The position numbers and the translations under genes were made by a program. Source: Candidatus Paracaedibacter acanthamoebae (GTDB lineage Bacteria; Pseudomonadota; Alphaproteobacteria; Paracaedibacterales; Paracaedibacteraceae). From it: a DNA stretch of 64,000 nucleotides. The stretch spans positions 1,445,001-1,509,000 of the forward strand of contig NZ_CP008941.1 of assembly GCF_000742835.1 (NCBI RefSeq), read 5' to 3'. Under the pieces are notes generated by a model that searched no databases, was not told the origin of the DNA, and saw nothing but the letters and a program-made list of their open reading frames with translations. This document shows positions 7,887 to 17,552 of this stretch, piece by piece (the first letter of the stretch is position 1; every line of letters starts with the position of its first letter).

Positions 7887-9209
7887 ATGCTAAAAAACAG
7901 CCAATTTAATATGAAATCTCTTCTTGATTTTTTTAAAAAATCCTTCCTTCTTGAATCAGAAATATCCTTAAATATTATCAAAACTTTTGGTTGGTTTGGG
8001 GTTATTAACTTTCCTCTTTTTTATCTTCTTCCCCAATACTTGAATAAAGGAAATTATGAATCATTTCTTTTAAGGAGTATTGCATTTGTCCTCTGTCTAG
8101 CTACTTCTTTTATCGACAGGTGGCCCTATAAACTGAAAAAGTTTATTCCTTTATTCTGGCATATAACCGTCATTTATTGTCTCCCATTTTTTGGGACCTA
8201 CATGTTCTTAGAAAATATGGTCTCTATTTCATGGCTTACCAATATTACCATTGGATTGGTCTGGCTAGTGTTAATAACAAATTGGGTTACATTTCTCTTC
8301 TTCTTATTGATAGGCGTTTCACTAGGGGCTTTCACCCATTACCTAATCATAGGACCTACTTACCTAGATATGGAAGTTCTTGGAGGTGCTTTTGCTAATT
8401 ACCTGTGGGCAGTAATCATAGCCGCTATTTTTGCTCAAAGGAAAGAAACGGTTCAAAAAGAAAAACAAAAATCTCTTAAAATGCAAGCAGCTGCTATCGC
8501 CCATGAAATGCGAACTCCGTTAGCAGCAATTGAAACAGCAGCTGAAGGGTTACAAATGCATCTGCCAACGCTTATTCATACCCAAGAAATAGCTCAAGAG
8601 AAAGACGTTGCGCAATCTTCTATTAATAAAAAGAAATTACAATCACTTGCTGAACTTCCAGATGAAATAAAAGGAACAGCGAGAAGTGCTTTCACTGTTA
8701 TTGATATGCTTCTCATGAATCTAAAAGAAAATGTACCTGAAACTGTTCCAGAAAAATGTTCCATCTTGCACTGTGTTCAGACTTCTTTGCATGATTATTC
8801 TTTAAGAGAGGAAGATAAAAATCTTATCTCTGTAGAAATAAAGCAGGATTTTGAATTTTATGGCTATCCTCTCACCTTTAAGCACGTTCTATTCAATTTA
8901 CTCAAAAATGCCCTTTATTATCTTAAAGCTGCAAATAAAGGAAAGATCACTATTTGGACAGAAACAGGGGATAAAGTGAACAAGTTATACTTTGAGGATA
9001 CAGGAAAAGGAATTCCTAAAGACTATCTTCCGCATATTTTTGACCAATTTTCCGCTCGCACTGTTCATGGCACGGGGGTTGGCCTTGCCTTTTGCAAGAT
9101 GGTTATGACTAAGTTAGGCGGCGATATTACCTGTGCCTCTGTGGAGGGAGAATTCACCAGATTCACCTTAACCTTCCCTGTTTTGATGGAAGACAAGCCG
9201 CCGTATTAA
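7887..9209 (+). CDS. Membrane sensor histidine kinase, CqsS/LqsS-like architecture
   Basis: 440 residues. About six hydrophobic membrane segments fill residues 35-185, followed by a cytoplasmic kinase core. The H-box is AIAHEMRTPLAA with phospho-acceptor His206. The N-box is NLLKNALYYL (Asn341), G1 is EDTGKGIP (Asp371) and G2 is GTGVGLAFCK, so the kinase is complete. There is no PAS or extracytoplasmic loop domain. Six membrane helices leading straight into an HATPase core is the layout of the alpha-hydroxyketone sensors CqsS of Vibrio and LqsS of Legionella. The next gene, convergent with 12 bp between stops, is an unusual response regulator that resembles LqsR. Ligand identity is inference; no LqsA/CqsA synthase is present in the window. 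Confidence 0.8.
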   Translation: MLKNSQFNMKSLLDFFKKSFLLESEISLNIIKTFGWFGVINFPLFYLLPQYLNKGNYESFLLRSIAFVLCLATSFIDRWPYKLKKFIPLFWHITVIYCLPFFGTYMFLENMVSISWLTNITIGLVWLVLITNWVTFLFFLLIGVSLGAFTHYLIIGPTYLDMEVLGGAFANYLWAVIIAAIFAQRKETVQKEKQKSLKMQAAAIAHEMRTPLAAIETAAEGLQMHLPTLIHTQEIAQEKDVAQSSINKKKLQSLAELPDEIKGTARSAFTVIDMLLMNLKENVPETVPEKCSILHCVQTSLHDYSLREEDKNLISVEIKQDFEFYGYPLTFKHVLFNLLKNALYYLKAANKGKITIWTETGDKVNKLYFEDTGKGIPKDYLPHIFDQFSARTVHGTGVGLAFCKMVMTKLGGDITCASVEGEFTRFTLTFPVLMEDKPPY

Positions 9210-9221
9210 GGGCCCCGCCTC

Positions 9222-10220
9222 TCACCTGGCTTCTTGAGATTGTTCAAATGAGTAAAGATTAAGGTCCTTTTCAAGGCCGGGATGAGAAACATACGCCACA
9301 TAATAAGGCTGATTACCCTCTATAATATCAAGCGAATGAATATGATTTTTCCAATTATGGACATCAATATCTATAAAACTTTCACCGTAAAAAGGAAAGC
9401 ACATAGTTTTACGGTTTTCTTCTATATCTTTTGTTAACGCTGCATAGGCGGGGTCTTCTAAATCAATAAGATCCCTAAGAATTGCATGTGTATTGATCTG
9501 GTTATCTTCTAATGTTTCGGCTGTAAAGGCATAAAGTGTGCTTAATTCGCCTTTCCGAGAGATGCAAATAAATCCCCCAACCACTTCGTTAATATAATAT
9601 TCACATATGTTGTGTTTTTTTACTAACGCATCAAAATATTTGATAAAAACTGGATCGTAGAAAGCGGTTTCTTCGGGATTTGTAGAATTAATCTCCTTAA
9701 ACACACTTCCAACCAAAACATCTGTTAGCGTTCTAAAATAGGCGACTTGACTGGTTTTGATAAAATCATTAATGACTTTGGATTTATTGGGATCTTGCTT
9801 CTTAATATAGCCATGAATTAATCCTTTGTTAAAGGCATGAACAGCTAAGTCTTCATCAGCGACACCCGTATACAAGATCTTGCGAATATAAGGATTTTCT
9901 ATTTTCTCACAAAATTCTAGGCCATTCATTGCCGGCATCTGAAAATCAACGATAACGGTTGAGACTTCCTCATGGCGTTTTGCATTATACATTGTCTTAT
10001 ACATCTCATAAATTCTTGCTTCAGAAGAAGAAATGTTTGAAGCAATAAAATCGGTAGAAATAGAGCGGTTAATTAATTCTAAGGCCTTGTAAGGATCAGT
10101 AAAAAAATCATAATTGGCCACGTCATCATTCAGGAATGAATTAGTAACTTTTAAAACTCCTCTATCATCATCAACAAAAATAACTGTCGTGGGAAAATAG
10201 CAACCTAATAAAGAATTCAT
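9222..10220 (-). CDS. LqsR-like response regulator with unusual output domain
   Basis: 332 residues. The receiver has the acidic triad Asp17-19, phospho-acceptor Asp92 (VDFQMPAMNG), Thr118 (LYTG) and Lys140. All catalytic residues are present, but the acceptor Asp sits about 35 residues later than usual because of an insertion at about residues 52-86. The C-terminal 180 residues contain no HTH, GGDEF, EAL or HD motif. This long-receiver plus non-DNA-binding-output layout is that of Legionella LqsR, the regulator partnered with LqsS. The adjacent convergent sensor kinase is the likely partner. Homology is judged by layout and recall, not by a search. Confidence 0.72.
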   Translation of the reverse strand: MNSLLGCYFPTTVIFVDDDRGVLKVTNSFLNDDVANYDFFTDPYKALELINRSISTDFIASNISSSEARIYEMYKTMYNAKRHEEVSTVIVDFQMPAMNGLEFCEKIENPYIRKILYTGVADEDLAVHAFNKGLIHGYIKKQDPNKSKVINDFIKTSQVAYFRTLTDVLVGSVFKEINSTNPEETAFYDPVFIKYFDALVKKHNICEYYINEVVGGFICISRKGELSTLYAFTAETLEDNQINTHAILRDLIDLEDPAYAALTKDIEENRKTMCFPFYGESFIDIDVHNWKNHIHSLDIIEGNQPYYVAYVSHPGLEKDLNLYSFEQSQEAR

Positions 10221-10464
10221 TCACTTCACCTCATTCTGTACTCATCACTATTTTGCCAGAAAATAGTTAACAAGCTATATATTTTTTGGAATATGGGGGA
10301 AGTCTGTTTCATAAACAGGGGATCAAGAGATAGGATGGATAATAGATCTAGAAAGCTGGGAAAACGCTTATTTAATTACATATGAGCAAGTTACCAAAAA
10401 AATCCCTCTTTAATTAAAAAGAGGGAAAATTTTTCCAAAAGCTATCACAGGCTATTTGAAATTT
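10221..10464. other. Intergenic region
   Basis: Non-coding stretch between the response regulator start and IS relics. It should hold the leftward promoter of the response regulator. The only clear element is the hairpin at 10404-10425. Confidence 0.4.
10404..10425 (-). terminator. Rho-independent terminator
   Basis: A perfect 8-bp stem (CCCTCTTT / AAAGAGGG) with a 6-nt loop. On the minus strand it is followed by a T7 run, the classic layout; the plus-strand side has a weaker T-run. It would insulate the response regulator from the IS256 relic transcribed towards it. Confidence 0.65.
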
Positions 10465-10623
10465 TTTGCAACATACTCAGCTAAGCTTTTAAAGGAAGTA
10501 TTTCCCGTGGAATTTTATCCTTCTTCTGTGTACCGAATTACATCCAAAATAGCCAACCGCTTAGAACAAGAATTAGGAAAGGAGAAAGCTATGTTCATTG
10601 GAGCTATTCTCAAAAGTTGGTGA
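10465..10623 (+). pseudogene. ISKra4-family transposase fragment
   Basis: A 52-residue open frame ends at TGA 10621-10623 without a start codon. It aligns with an internal part of the ISKra4 transposase relic at 52894-54242: LLKEVFPVEFYPSSVY here against LLEEILLLEISSSSVY there, then a shared RLE-x-ELxKE segment. It is a remnant only. Confidence 0.6.
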
Positions 10624-10631
10624 CGGAAGGA

Positions 10632-11375
10632 TCAAGCGGCAATTTCATCAGCAGCGGTAACTTCACAACCATCTCGAAATTTGACACCTGAAATGAGTTT
10701 TGGCAACTGGTTTTTACCATCCAAGCGTCGCCAGGTTTTTTCCGCATCCTTAATTAGCTTAAAAACCATGATAAAGGCTGTCTCTCGTGACAAACATCCT
10801 TTAGATCGTTTGGTGCGGTGCTTGACCGTTGCAAATGTACTTTCAATCGGATTAGTCGTCCGGATATGTTTCCAATGCTCAGCTGGAAAATCATAAAAAC
10901 TCAGCAATTCCTGGCGATCTTTTTCCAAACAATGCGTTGCTTTGGGATACTTGGCTTGATACTTTTCTATAAACGCATCAAAAGCTTTGTTGGCTTCCTC
11001 TTTGCTTTCAGCCATCCAAATATTATGAAGATCAGCTTTAGCTTTACTTTGCAGAGCTTTTGGCATTTTATTCAAAATGTTAGCCGTTTTGTGAACCCAA
11101 CAGCGTTGGTGCCCAGTTGTCGGCCAAATCTTGCCTAAGGCTCCCCAAAACCCCATAGCCCCACTCCAATGGCTAGTTTAGGAGGGATACAAAGACCTCG
11201 AGCCGTCAAATCTAGAAGAAGTTCAGACCAACTTTGGATGCTTTCTCGATAGCCATCTGTAAAGCCAACAAGTTCTTTCTTTCCTTCAGGGGTTGCTCCA
11301 ATCAGGACTAACATACATTGTTTTTCATGGTCCATAGAGGCTTGAAAATAAACACCGTCAGCCCAAAGGTAGACA
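10632..11375 (-). pseudogene. IS256-family transposase, truncated and frameshifted
   Basis: Two overlapping frames give the middle and C-terminal parts of a mutator-type DDE transposase. Family marks include LTMPVYLWADGVYF, a CWVHKTANILNK segment, and HIRTTNPIESTFATVKHRT near the end. A frameshift near 11140-11155 separates the parts within the GxMGFWGALG segment. The N-terminal third is missing because an IS6 copy begins at 11376. It cannot encode an active transposase. Confidence 0.85.
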
Positions 11376-12133
11376 GGCATCGTCAAGTTGTTGAGGTAAA
11401 AAAGCAATTAATGTAAGATTCTTGCAAAAATAAGGGAAAGACGTTGATTATGCCAGATCATTATAAAGGATACCGTCTTCCCAAAAGTGTTATCGGCTTT
11501 GCTGTCCGATACTATTACCGTTATAAGATCAGCTTAAGAGATTTAAGCGAAATGCTTGAGGACAGAGGCTTCTCTGTTACTTACGAAACTATTCGAAATT
11601 GGTGTCAAACCTGAGGTCCTGTTTATGCCAGGGGTATTCGCCAGAAAAGAGGATCACCTTTTAAAGACAAATGGCATATCGATGAAGTGAGGGAGAAGAA
11701 ATGCCAAGTCAGCTATCCGATTTTTAAAGCGAGCACTTAAAAAATTAGGCATGTTTCCGCGCGTCATGGTGACAGCTAAGTTGAGAAGCTATAACAAGGC
11801 CCATAGGGTTTTACTCAAATCTGCGGAGCATCGATCTCACAAACGCTTGAACAATAGAATAGAAAATAGTCATCAACCGACAAGAGAAAAAGAGAGACAA
11901 ATGAGAGGTTTTAAAAGTGTGTCAAGCGCTCAAAGGTTTTTAAGTAGTATGGGAGCTTTTCTTAATCTTTTAAAAGTAGGACGGTATAAACAGAGCGCCA
12001 AAGAGTATCAACAAAAGTTTATTCAATCCATTGATATCTTTAATGAGATTGTGGCTTCACACCACCATTATGCCTAATAAGAAAGTCAGAAGGAACGTCT
12101 ATTTTGTTCCCTCTAAACAACTTGACGGCACCC
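11376..12133 (+). mobile_element. IS6-family element copy 1, decayed
   Basis: Bounded by GGCATCGTCAAGTTGTT on the left and the inverted AACAACTTGACGGCACC on the right. At 758 bp it is shorter than the 836-bp copy at 54243-55078 because of an internal deletion. It interrupts an IS256 copy on the left and abuts an IS110 fragment on the right. Confidence 0.8.
11450..12077 (+). pseudogene. IS6-family transposase, stop codon and deletion
   Basis: Begins with the HYKGYRLPKSVIGFAVRYYY sequence shared by the other copies. A TGG-to-TGA change creates a stop at the CQTW position near 11610. A deletion near 11690 then removes the part between the first catalytic Asp (HIDEV) and the RRNAKSAIRF segment. 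The C-terminal half keeps the NNRIENSHQPTREKER region with the catalytic Glu. The gene is inactive. Confidence 0.85.
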
Positions 12134-12438
12134 TTTTAGGATTACTTCCTGAATTAGGGACCCTTAATCGACGCCAAATAGCGAATCTTGCAGGACTGGC
12201 TCCTCATCCTTGTGAAAGTGGGAAAACAGTGGGCTATAGAAGGACGAAAGGAGGCAGAGTCGATGTTAAACGCATCCTCTTTATGGCTGCTATGACAGCG
12301 AGAAGAACCGATAGTCCTCTTAAGGCTTTCTATGAAAATCTTATCAAAAGAGGTAAAAAGAAAATGGTCGCTTTGACGGCCCTTATGCGTAAAATCGTCA
12401 TCATTGCTAATGCTAAACTTAAATCTTTACGCACATAG
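12134..12438 (+). pseudogene. IS110-family transposase C-terminal fragment
   Basis: Encodes the last 100 residues ([20 protein letters not shown] to the C-terminal KLKSLRT) of the IS110 transposase present in full at 20326-21264 and 37995-38933. The 5' part is lost at the IS6 right end. This is a relic left by IS-on-IS rearrangement. Confidence 0.85.
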
Positions 12439-12446
12439 TTGATGAC

Positions 12447-12464
12447 AGCACCGATGACGGTGCT
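12447..12464. repeat. Small hairpin with the GCACCG/CGGTGC motif
   Basis: AGCACCG / CGGTGCT with an ATGA loop lies 8 bp after the IS110 fragment stop. The right arm belongs to the GATGACGGTGC motif that borders several IS copies in the window. Confidence 0.5.
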
Positions 12465-12502
12465 GCAAGAACAGCTCTCGACAAAGACTTCGTGTCACAG
12501 CC

Positions 12503-15500
12503 TCAACTTTGGAATCGTAGCCTAGAAGGAATTTTTATTGCGTTTTTACATATCCAATTTAATACCTCATCTCTGTCTCCTGAGTATTGCAGGCAGTCCT
12601 TAATGCCCAGATCTTGTTTAAATTTTTGTATTTTAATTTCGTTTTCAGAGTTGGTATTGGAATAATTAAGTAGAAGGATAGGTATATTTTTTCTAATGTT
12701 TTCTGATTTTATACTTCTTCCATGCTCCGTCAATATATTGAGGATGTAATTATTAAGTTCAGCATTATACTTATCTTCACAGTAATCAAAGAGGATTAAG
12801 GAGGTATTTTTAAGGTGAGAGCTTACAGTTAAAATATCGAGTTTCTCTGGCGCTCCCCATATTTCCATAATTATTTTTTTATTTTTATATAAAAAAGGTG
12901 TTGGACCAATAAGGAAGCCACCTCTCCCACCTCTTCCAACGTTACCGATTCTCCTACCTTGAGCTAGAACTGGCATCAGTTTACGGCGTTGGTCACCATA
13001 ATATCCAATCATAAAAACTTTAATTCTTTCTGGAAGGAAGAAAGCTTCATAATGATCTATAAGAAACTCTCTGAAAAATTTGTTAAGCAGCATAAACTTT
13101 GCCAAGTCTGCTTTGTTCACAAAAGAAAAAATATGCAAAAGCAGTTCGTTTGGCAAAGCAGTAAAGCTAGGGAAGGTTGTGTAAGTTTTATAAGCTGGAA
13201 GCCTTACTGTTAAATAAAGCGTTTGGTCATTCAGCGGTTTTATTTCTAATGTCTTTAAACGCTTATCCCCAAAGAAATCGGCGTATTTGAGTTTGGGGGC
13301 TGTTAGGCGAAGTATTTCTAACAACGGGCATTCTGCAGCTTCTAAAGTACGCAGTAGAGGGGCATTAAGGCGAATATCTTTCAAAGCTTTACAGCCTTGG
13401 AGGGTTAAGGTTTTAAGGAAAGGGGCATGTAATTGCTCTCTTGTAAGGGTCGCATTGGTCGAAAAACCCGAAAGCTGGGAACAGTAACTAAGATCTAGGT
13501 ACCGTACATGCGTAAGAGATAATGTTTGCAATGCCTTAATACTTAAAGCTCTACAATAAGCTAATTTTATGGTCCGCAAAATTTTGGTTCTTAAGGCATC
13601 AACTAAAGCTTGTTGCTGAGGAAAACTTAACTCCTTAAGATCTAGCTGCCTTAAAAGGGATTCTTGAATGCCTTCCGTTTGCAACTTTCTGAAAAAATCA
13701 GGATGGATGCTCGAAGCGCTTTGTAGGATTGCTGTAAAAAGGGTGTGTTCATGTTGGATGGTTTCCAGTTCTTTTAAGGCATCCATGGGCCCATAACGCC
13801 CTTCCAAAAGATGCTTTTGGAGAACCTCCTTTTGCGGAATATGACAAGATTCTAACAATCGGGCCAGGGTAGCTGAGGATACGATCGTATTATTTTTGGT
13901 GTCCTTTTCATAATTATCACCGTCTGTCAGCTCAAAACGCTCTTCTGGCGTTAAGGTTGAGTTTGCCAGCACTGCCTTGTAGCGTGCACTTAAGGGTTCT
14001 TCCAGCAATTCTAAAAGATCAAAGTGGGTGAGAGATTTTCCTTCTTGTTGTGGATTCAAAGCTTTTTGCATTCTAACCATTTTGGTATAAAGGGTACGAA
14101 TCATGCCGGGGGCAAAGGAAGTTCCTATAACTGTATCACGTCCTTGCGTCAGTGCTCTAATCTCACGTCTAGAAAAAAGGGCATTAATGGACTTATTATG
14201 GTGATCAAGGCTTATGAGCCACGGCTTTATTATGTCAAAAGGATCGATATGAATAAACTTCCTTATGACATTGGGATGAATTGGATCTTTCATCTGATTC
14301 AAGCAATAAAGAATCGTTTGCACTTGGAGAGAAAATTTTGTGAAGATTTTTGTCCCAAACCAACCATCCTTAATCTCCTCAGCGATCGCCGGCACAAAAG
14401 AATGGTCATGATCAATAGACGTTATACGATAACGAAGCTCCCCTTCAGAATTCAGAAAAGGAGAAAGGATATAATTGGCAGGGCTACCATCTCCAGGATT
14501 AATTAGCATGGCCATTATAATAGCTGCAGAGACGCTCTCTGAATCCAGCTTTTTAAAAATCTCTTTTGGTGTGGGCGGATTGATTCTATCTTCCTTCGGG
14601 TGCAGCATATCCCATAATGTTTCCCCCGATACAGCTTGGATAAGAAGAACCGGGTGCCCCATAAGCTCAGCCATTTCTACGTAAGGGGCATTCCCCTCAT
14701 CAATTAAGGATCTAATCAGTCGTCCAACCGATAACTCCGTACCGCTACCTTCAGGGGCAAATTTAACATAAAGGCTTCTCCCCTGGATTTCTACTTTAGG
14801 CACGCAACGTTTGCCATGTTGATTAGATTTGCAGGGATTTCCACGCTCATCAAACAATTGCCTATAAGCAGATTCTAAGACTATTCTTTTACCTTCACTC
14901 ACTGTATTAAGAACCCCCCATGAAGCTTCCGATGAGGAGCAAGGAAAAACCGTATCTAAGGTCATTTTCCAACCATATTTAGGGTTACGGGCTTCCAGGG
15001 TTTCCAGGGTTTTGGCCATGTCTTGTTTTGGATGGGGTGTTAAAGTTTGGGTATAGCGCTGTAGGCTTGAGGCTCTAGCTTTTTTACCCGCCCCCAAGGA
15101 AACCAACTTAATAATCAAGGAATGATCCTTTGATTTTACGGCCTTGTCTAAAGGCGTTTCTTGTGATTTATCTTGAATCTCTAAATAAGCACCTAAGTTA
15201 AATAAGGCATCTATTTGTTCTAAAACCTTGGATTTTTGTCCGTGAGTAACAGCATGATGCAGGGCTGTCCCTCCTTCTTCATCCTGGGCATTGATATCGG
15301 CGTTTGTTTTTTCAACTAAGACCCGAATAGCCTTGTCGCTCGCTCCTTCCCTAACCATATTAAAGAGGAGTTGCCGATCATCCCAAGAAGAGTGTAGTTG
15401 GTCGGGCCATACCCCTATGTCTGCAATACGTTCCAGCCACTCTAACTGCTGTGCAAAAGAATAATCGTGCAAGTTTGTCGTGGCAATCAACTCCTTCATG

Positions 15501-17464
15501 GTCTGCTCAAGCGTAAGGGTGGCAGGTTGTTCTAGAAATGATTTCGACTCTAACGTCTGCAACAATTCGTCATCGCTTGCATGAGGATCTTCCTCTATCA
15601 AGGTTTCAAAATCCCATTCTGGCCCCCAGGTCTGATAAAGAGAGGCTATTCGATCGAGAGGAAGAGGGTGCTTTCTTGATAAAGACGCGTAATAGCGGCT
15701 GGCAAACGGATGAAGATGATTAAACAGTTCTTGGTGAGTCAGGCTAGGGTTTGATAACAGCTGCTGCATCCTCATAAATCTTTGATGCATCTGACTCATC
15801 CAGCCAGGCACAAATTTCAAGGGGAGCTCTAAAGAATCTTGGGCCTGCTCCTTCAATCGAGCCAGATCCGATGTATTGAGTAAGCCTGCCTCAATAAAGA
15901 AGACGTCCCTGTTTTCATGGCCTTTAAGATCGACAAGCCAATTGAGGAGCAATAAGCCAGGCATAGGCTGTTGAATTTTTTTTCTGACGGGCTCAGCAAT
16001 GGAATCCATCATCAAGGGCAAGGTGTACAGAATATTCTTGGCCCTGACCTCATGTCGTCCAGAGTTTTTCTTCTTCTTAAGCTCCAGGCTTTCTAACGCT
16101 TGATCATTATCAATGCCAATAATGCGATAAGTCTCATCAACTATGAGGTTATCCGCTTTGTAATCTGTCGGTATAAGCAACAGACTACACAAAACATGGC
16201 GACTAAAGCTTTCCTTATCGAGTTGATTGATATAAGCCACAGGATCGGAACTCTTCTCTGCCTCTTCCAAAAATTCTTCCAAGGTTTTTCCCGACATATA
16301 AAGAGATCCTTGAAGGAACAACGGTCTTTCTTGTTGCGCTAAATGAAACCTTTGTTCCAATCGTGGAAAGCGCTTAAAAACCTCCTGAGTGGAGGAAATA
16401 CCGTGTTGCTTCTTTATTTCTAAAAGCTCTTTTCTTTCAGGAGAGCTGCCCATATCGGGCGGCAGAATAGGCAAACAGTTTAAGATCAATAAATGGGTCG
16501 GAGAAACCCCCGTACCCATCACTCTCTGATAAAATTGGTAAACCGCCCTTTCTTTAGCCGGCCTCAATAAACCGGAGTCATTGTCGACCTTAAAATAAAC
16601 ACCGCCCTGCTCTCCCCCAATACTTAAGCCTGAACTGTTTTTTCTCTCGTAGTCAAATTCTGTTGGATCATAAGAAGCAAACTTATAGGCTTTATCGGTT
16701 TCTACCTCATAACACTTAAAATCCTCTCCGATTAACAGCGGCTTTACCTCAAATAAACTTAAAGGAGAGTGCAGACCTAAATCTTTGACCTTATCGACAA
16801 GGGTTTGCATAAACTGATGATGAGATTCTATCAGCTTTTGTAACCATCTTTCCACCGGCGTGCCCCGAAACAGGGGCTTATAGTTCTCCAACTCTGCCAG
16901 ATGAACCTTTAAAGGCTTAAACAGCTCATGGTTAAGACGAGGTGAGGCTCTAAAATCTTCCCGGAGAGAAAAATCGCGTCCCACTCTTAGCTTTCCTTCA
17001 GGGGCTGTCATAAGATTGATGAGGGTTTGAAGCTGTTGCTGTTGGGGAGGAGAAAGGGTTGCCTCTAACCAGTAGTGGTAAAGTTTTATCTTCGTTCGTT
17101 GATAAAAGGCAGGCTGAAAGAGTTGAGAGATAATCCGGTTTTTTAACGCCTCCCTTTCTGGATCGGCTTCTAGACCTTCAAAAGCTGGAGAGACCTCTGG
17201 CCGACTGGATCGATGATCAGCATCATTTTCTCTTTCCGTCTCAACTTGACTACGCCTTTGAGCAGGCCGGGGGGTAGGGGAGGAAGGAAATTGAGGCGTA
17301 TAAAGAGATTCTACGCAGTCTTCTTCCTTTTCCATGGCTTGACCTGCAGGGATCAAGGCTTCAAGAAAAATAACATTGATCATTAAAGAACCCGTGATTT
17401 TCTTTATCCAAGTCGATAGAGATAGTCTTCTTATTACCTGCTTTTTTTTAAGGCCGTGAGTCAT
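12503..17464 (-). CDS. Giant secreted protein: two PI4K-like kinase domains, ankyrin, LRR, F-box and a degenerate Ras-like domain
   Basis: 1653 residues. A Sec signal covers 1-43 (hydrophobic segment, then GQA). Kinase-like region 1 (about 285-640) has DYKADNLIV (Asp438, Asn439) and GIDND (Asp452). Ankyrin repeats span about 725-797 (GGTALHHAV, TPLDKAV). Kinase-like region 2 (about 880-1200) has VKFAPEG, DGSPANYIL (Asp992, Asn997) and SIDHD (Asp1018). An LRR block spans about 1297-1405 and an F-box about 1435-1470 (LPNELLLHIFSFV). The tail (about 1480-1640) follows a Ras/Rab order: KVFMIGYYG, IIMEIWGAPEK, SLILFDY, IPILLLNYS. The D-x(n)-N then IDN-x layout is that of type II PI4-kinases. A host-targeted effector is inferred. 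A paralogue with reshuffled domains lies at 38914-44061. Confidence 0.8.
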   Translation of the reverse strand: MTHGLKKKQVIRRLSLSTWIKKITGSLMINVIFLEALIPAGQAMEKEEDCVESLYTPQFPSSPTPRPAQRRSQVETERENDADHRSSRPEVSPAFEGLEADPEREALKNRIISQLFQPAFYQRTKIKLYHYWLEATLSPPQQQQLQTLINLMTAPEGKLRVGRDFSLREDFRASPRLNHELFKPLKVHLAELENYKPLFRGTPVERWLQKLIESHHQFMQTLVDKVKDLGLHSPLSLFEVKPLLIGEDFKCYEVETDKAYKFASYDPTEFDYERKNSSGLSIGGEQGGVYFKVDNDSGLLRPAKERAVYQFYQRVMGTGVSPTHLLILNCLPILPPDMGSSPERKELLEIKKQHGISSTQEVFKRFPRLEQRFHLAQQERPLFLQGSLYMSGKTLEEFLEEAEKSSDPVAYINQLDKESFSRHVLCSLLLIPTDYKADNLIVDETYRIIGIDNDQALESLELKKKKNSGRHEVRAKNILYTLPLMMDSIAEPVRKKIQQPMPGLLLLNWLVDLKGHENRDVFFIEAGLLNTSDLARLKEQAQDSLELPLKFVPGWMSQMHQRFMRMQQLLSNPSLTHQELFNHLHPFASRYYASLSRKHPLPLDRIASLYQTWGPEWDFETLIEEDPHASDDELLQTLESKSFLEQPATLTLEQTMKELIATTNLHDYSFAQQLEWLERIADIGVWPDQLHSSWDDRQLLFNMVREGASDKAIRVLVEKTNADINAQDEEGGTALHHAVTHGQKSKVLEQIDALFNLGAYLEIQDKSQETPLDKAVKSKDHSLIIKLVSLGAGKKARASSLQRYTQTLTPHPKQDMAKTLETLEARNPKYGWKMTLDTVFPCSSSEASWGVLNTVSEGKRIVLESAYRQLFDERGNPCKSNQHGKRCVPKVEIQGRSLYVKFAPEGSGTELSVGRLIRSLIDEGNAPYVEMAELMGHPVLLIQAVSGETLWDMLHPKEDRINPPTPKEIFKKLDSESVSAAIIMAMLINPGDGSPANYILSPFLNSEGELRYRITSIDHDHSFVPAIAEEIKDGWFGTKIFTKFSLQVQTILYCLNQMKDPIHPNVIRKFIHIDPFDIIKPWLISLDHHNKSINALFSRREIRALTQGRDTVIGTSFAPGMIRTLYTKMVRMQKALNPQQEGKSLTHFDLLELLEEPLSARYKAVLANSTLTPEERFELTDGDNYEKDTKNNTIVSSATLARLLESCHIPQKEVLQKHLLEGRYGPMDALKELETIQHEHTLFTAILQSASSIHPDFFRKLQTEGIQESLLRQLDLKELSFPQQQALVDALRTKILRTIKLAYCRALSIKALQTLSLTHVRYLDLSYCSQLSGFSTNATLTREQLHAPFLKTLTLQGCKALKDIRLNAPLLRTLEAAECPLLEILRLTAPKLKYADFFGDKRLKTLEIKPLNDQTLYLTVRLPAYKTYTTFPSFTALPNELLLHIFSFVNKADLAKFMLLNKFFREFLIDHYEAFFLPERIKVFMIGYYGDQRRKLMPVLAQGRRIGNVGRGGRGGFLIGPTPFLYKNKKIIMEIWGAPEKLDILTVSSHLKNTSLILFDYCEDKYNAELNNYILNILTEHGRSIKSENIRKNIPILLLNYSNTNSENEIKIQKFKQDLGIKDCLQYSGDRDEVLNWICKNAIKIPSRLRFQS

Positions 17465-17503
17465 TATTCTTTCCTTATTACTTTTTAATTTTGGGTTCCC
17501 ATC

Positions 17504-17524
17504 CTCATTCCTTTAAGGAATGAG
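17504..17524. promoter_or_regulatory. Inverted repeat upstream of the giant gene
   Basis: A perfect 10-bp inverted repeat (CTCATTCCTT / AAGGAATGAG) with a 1-nt centre lies 40 bp before the start codon of the giant gene. The tight dyad is more like a protein-binding site than a terminator, and no T-tract follows on the minus strand. Confidence 0.4.
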
Positions 17525-17552
17525 CTCAACCGCCCAGTTCTAATTAACCTTT

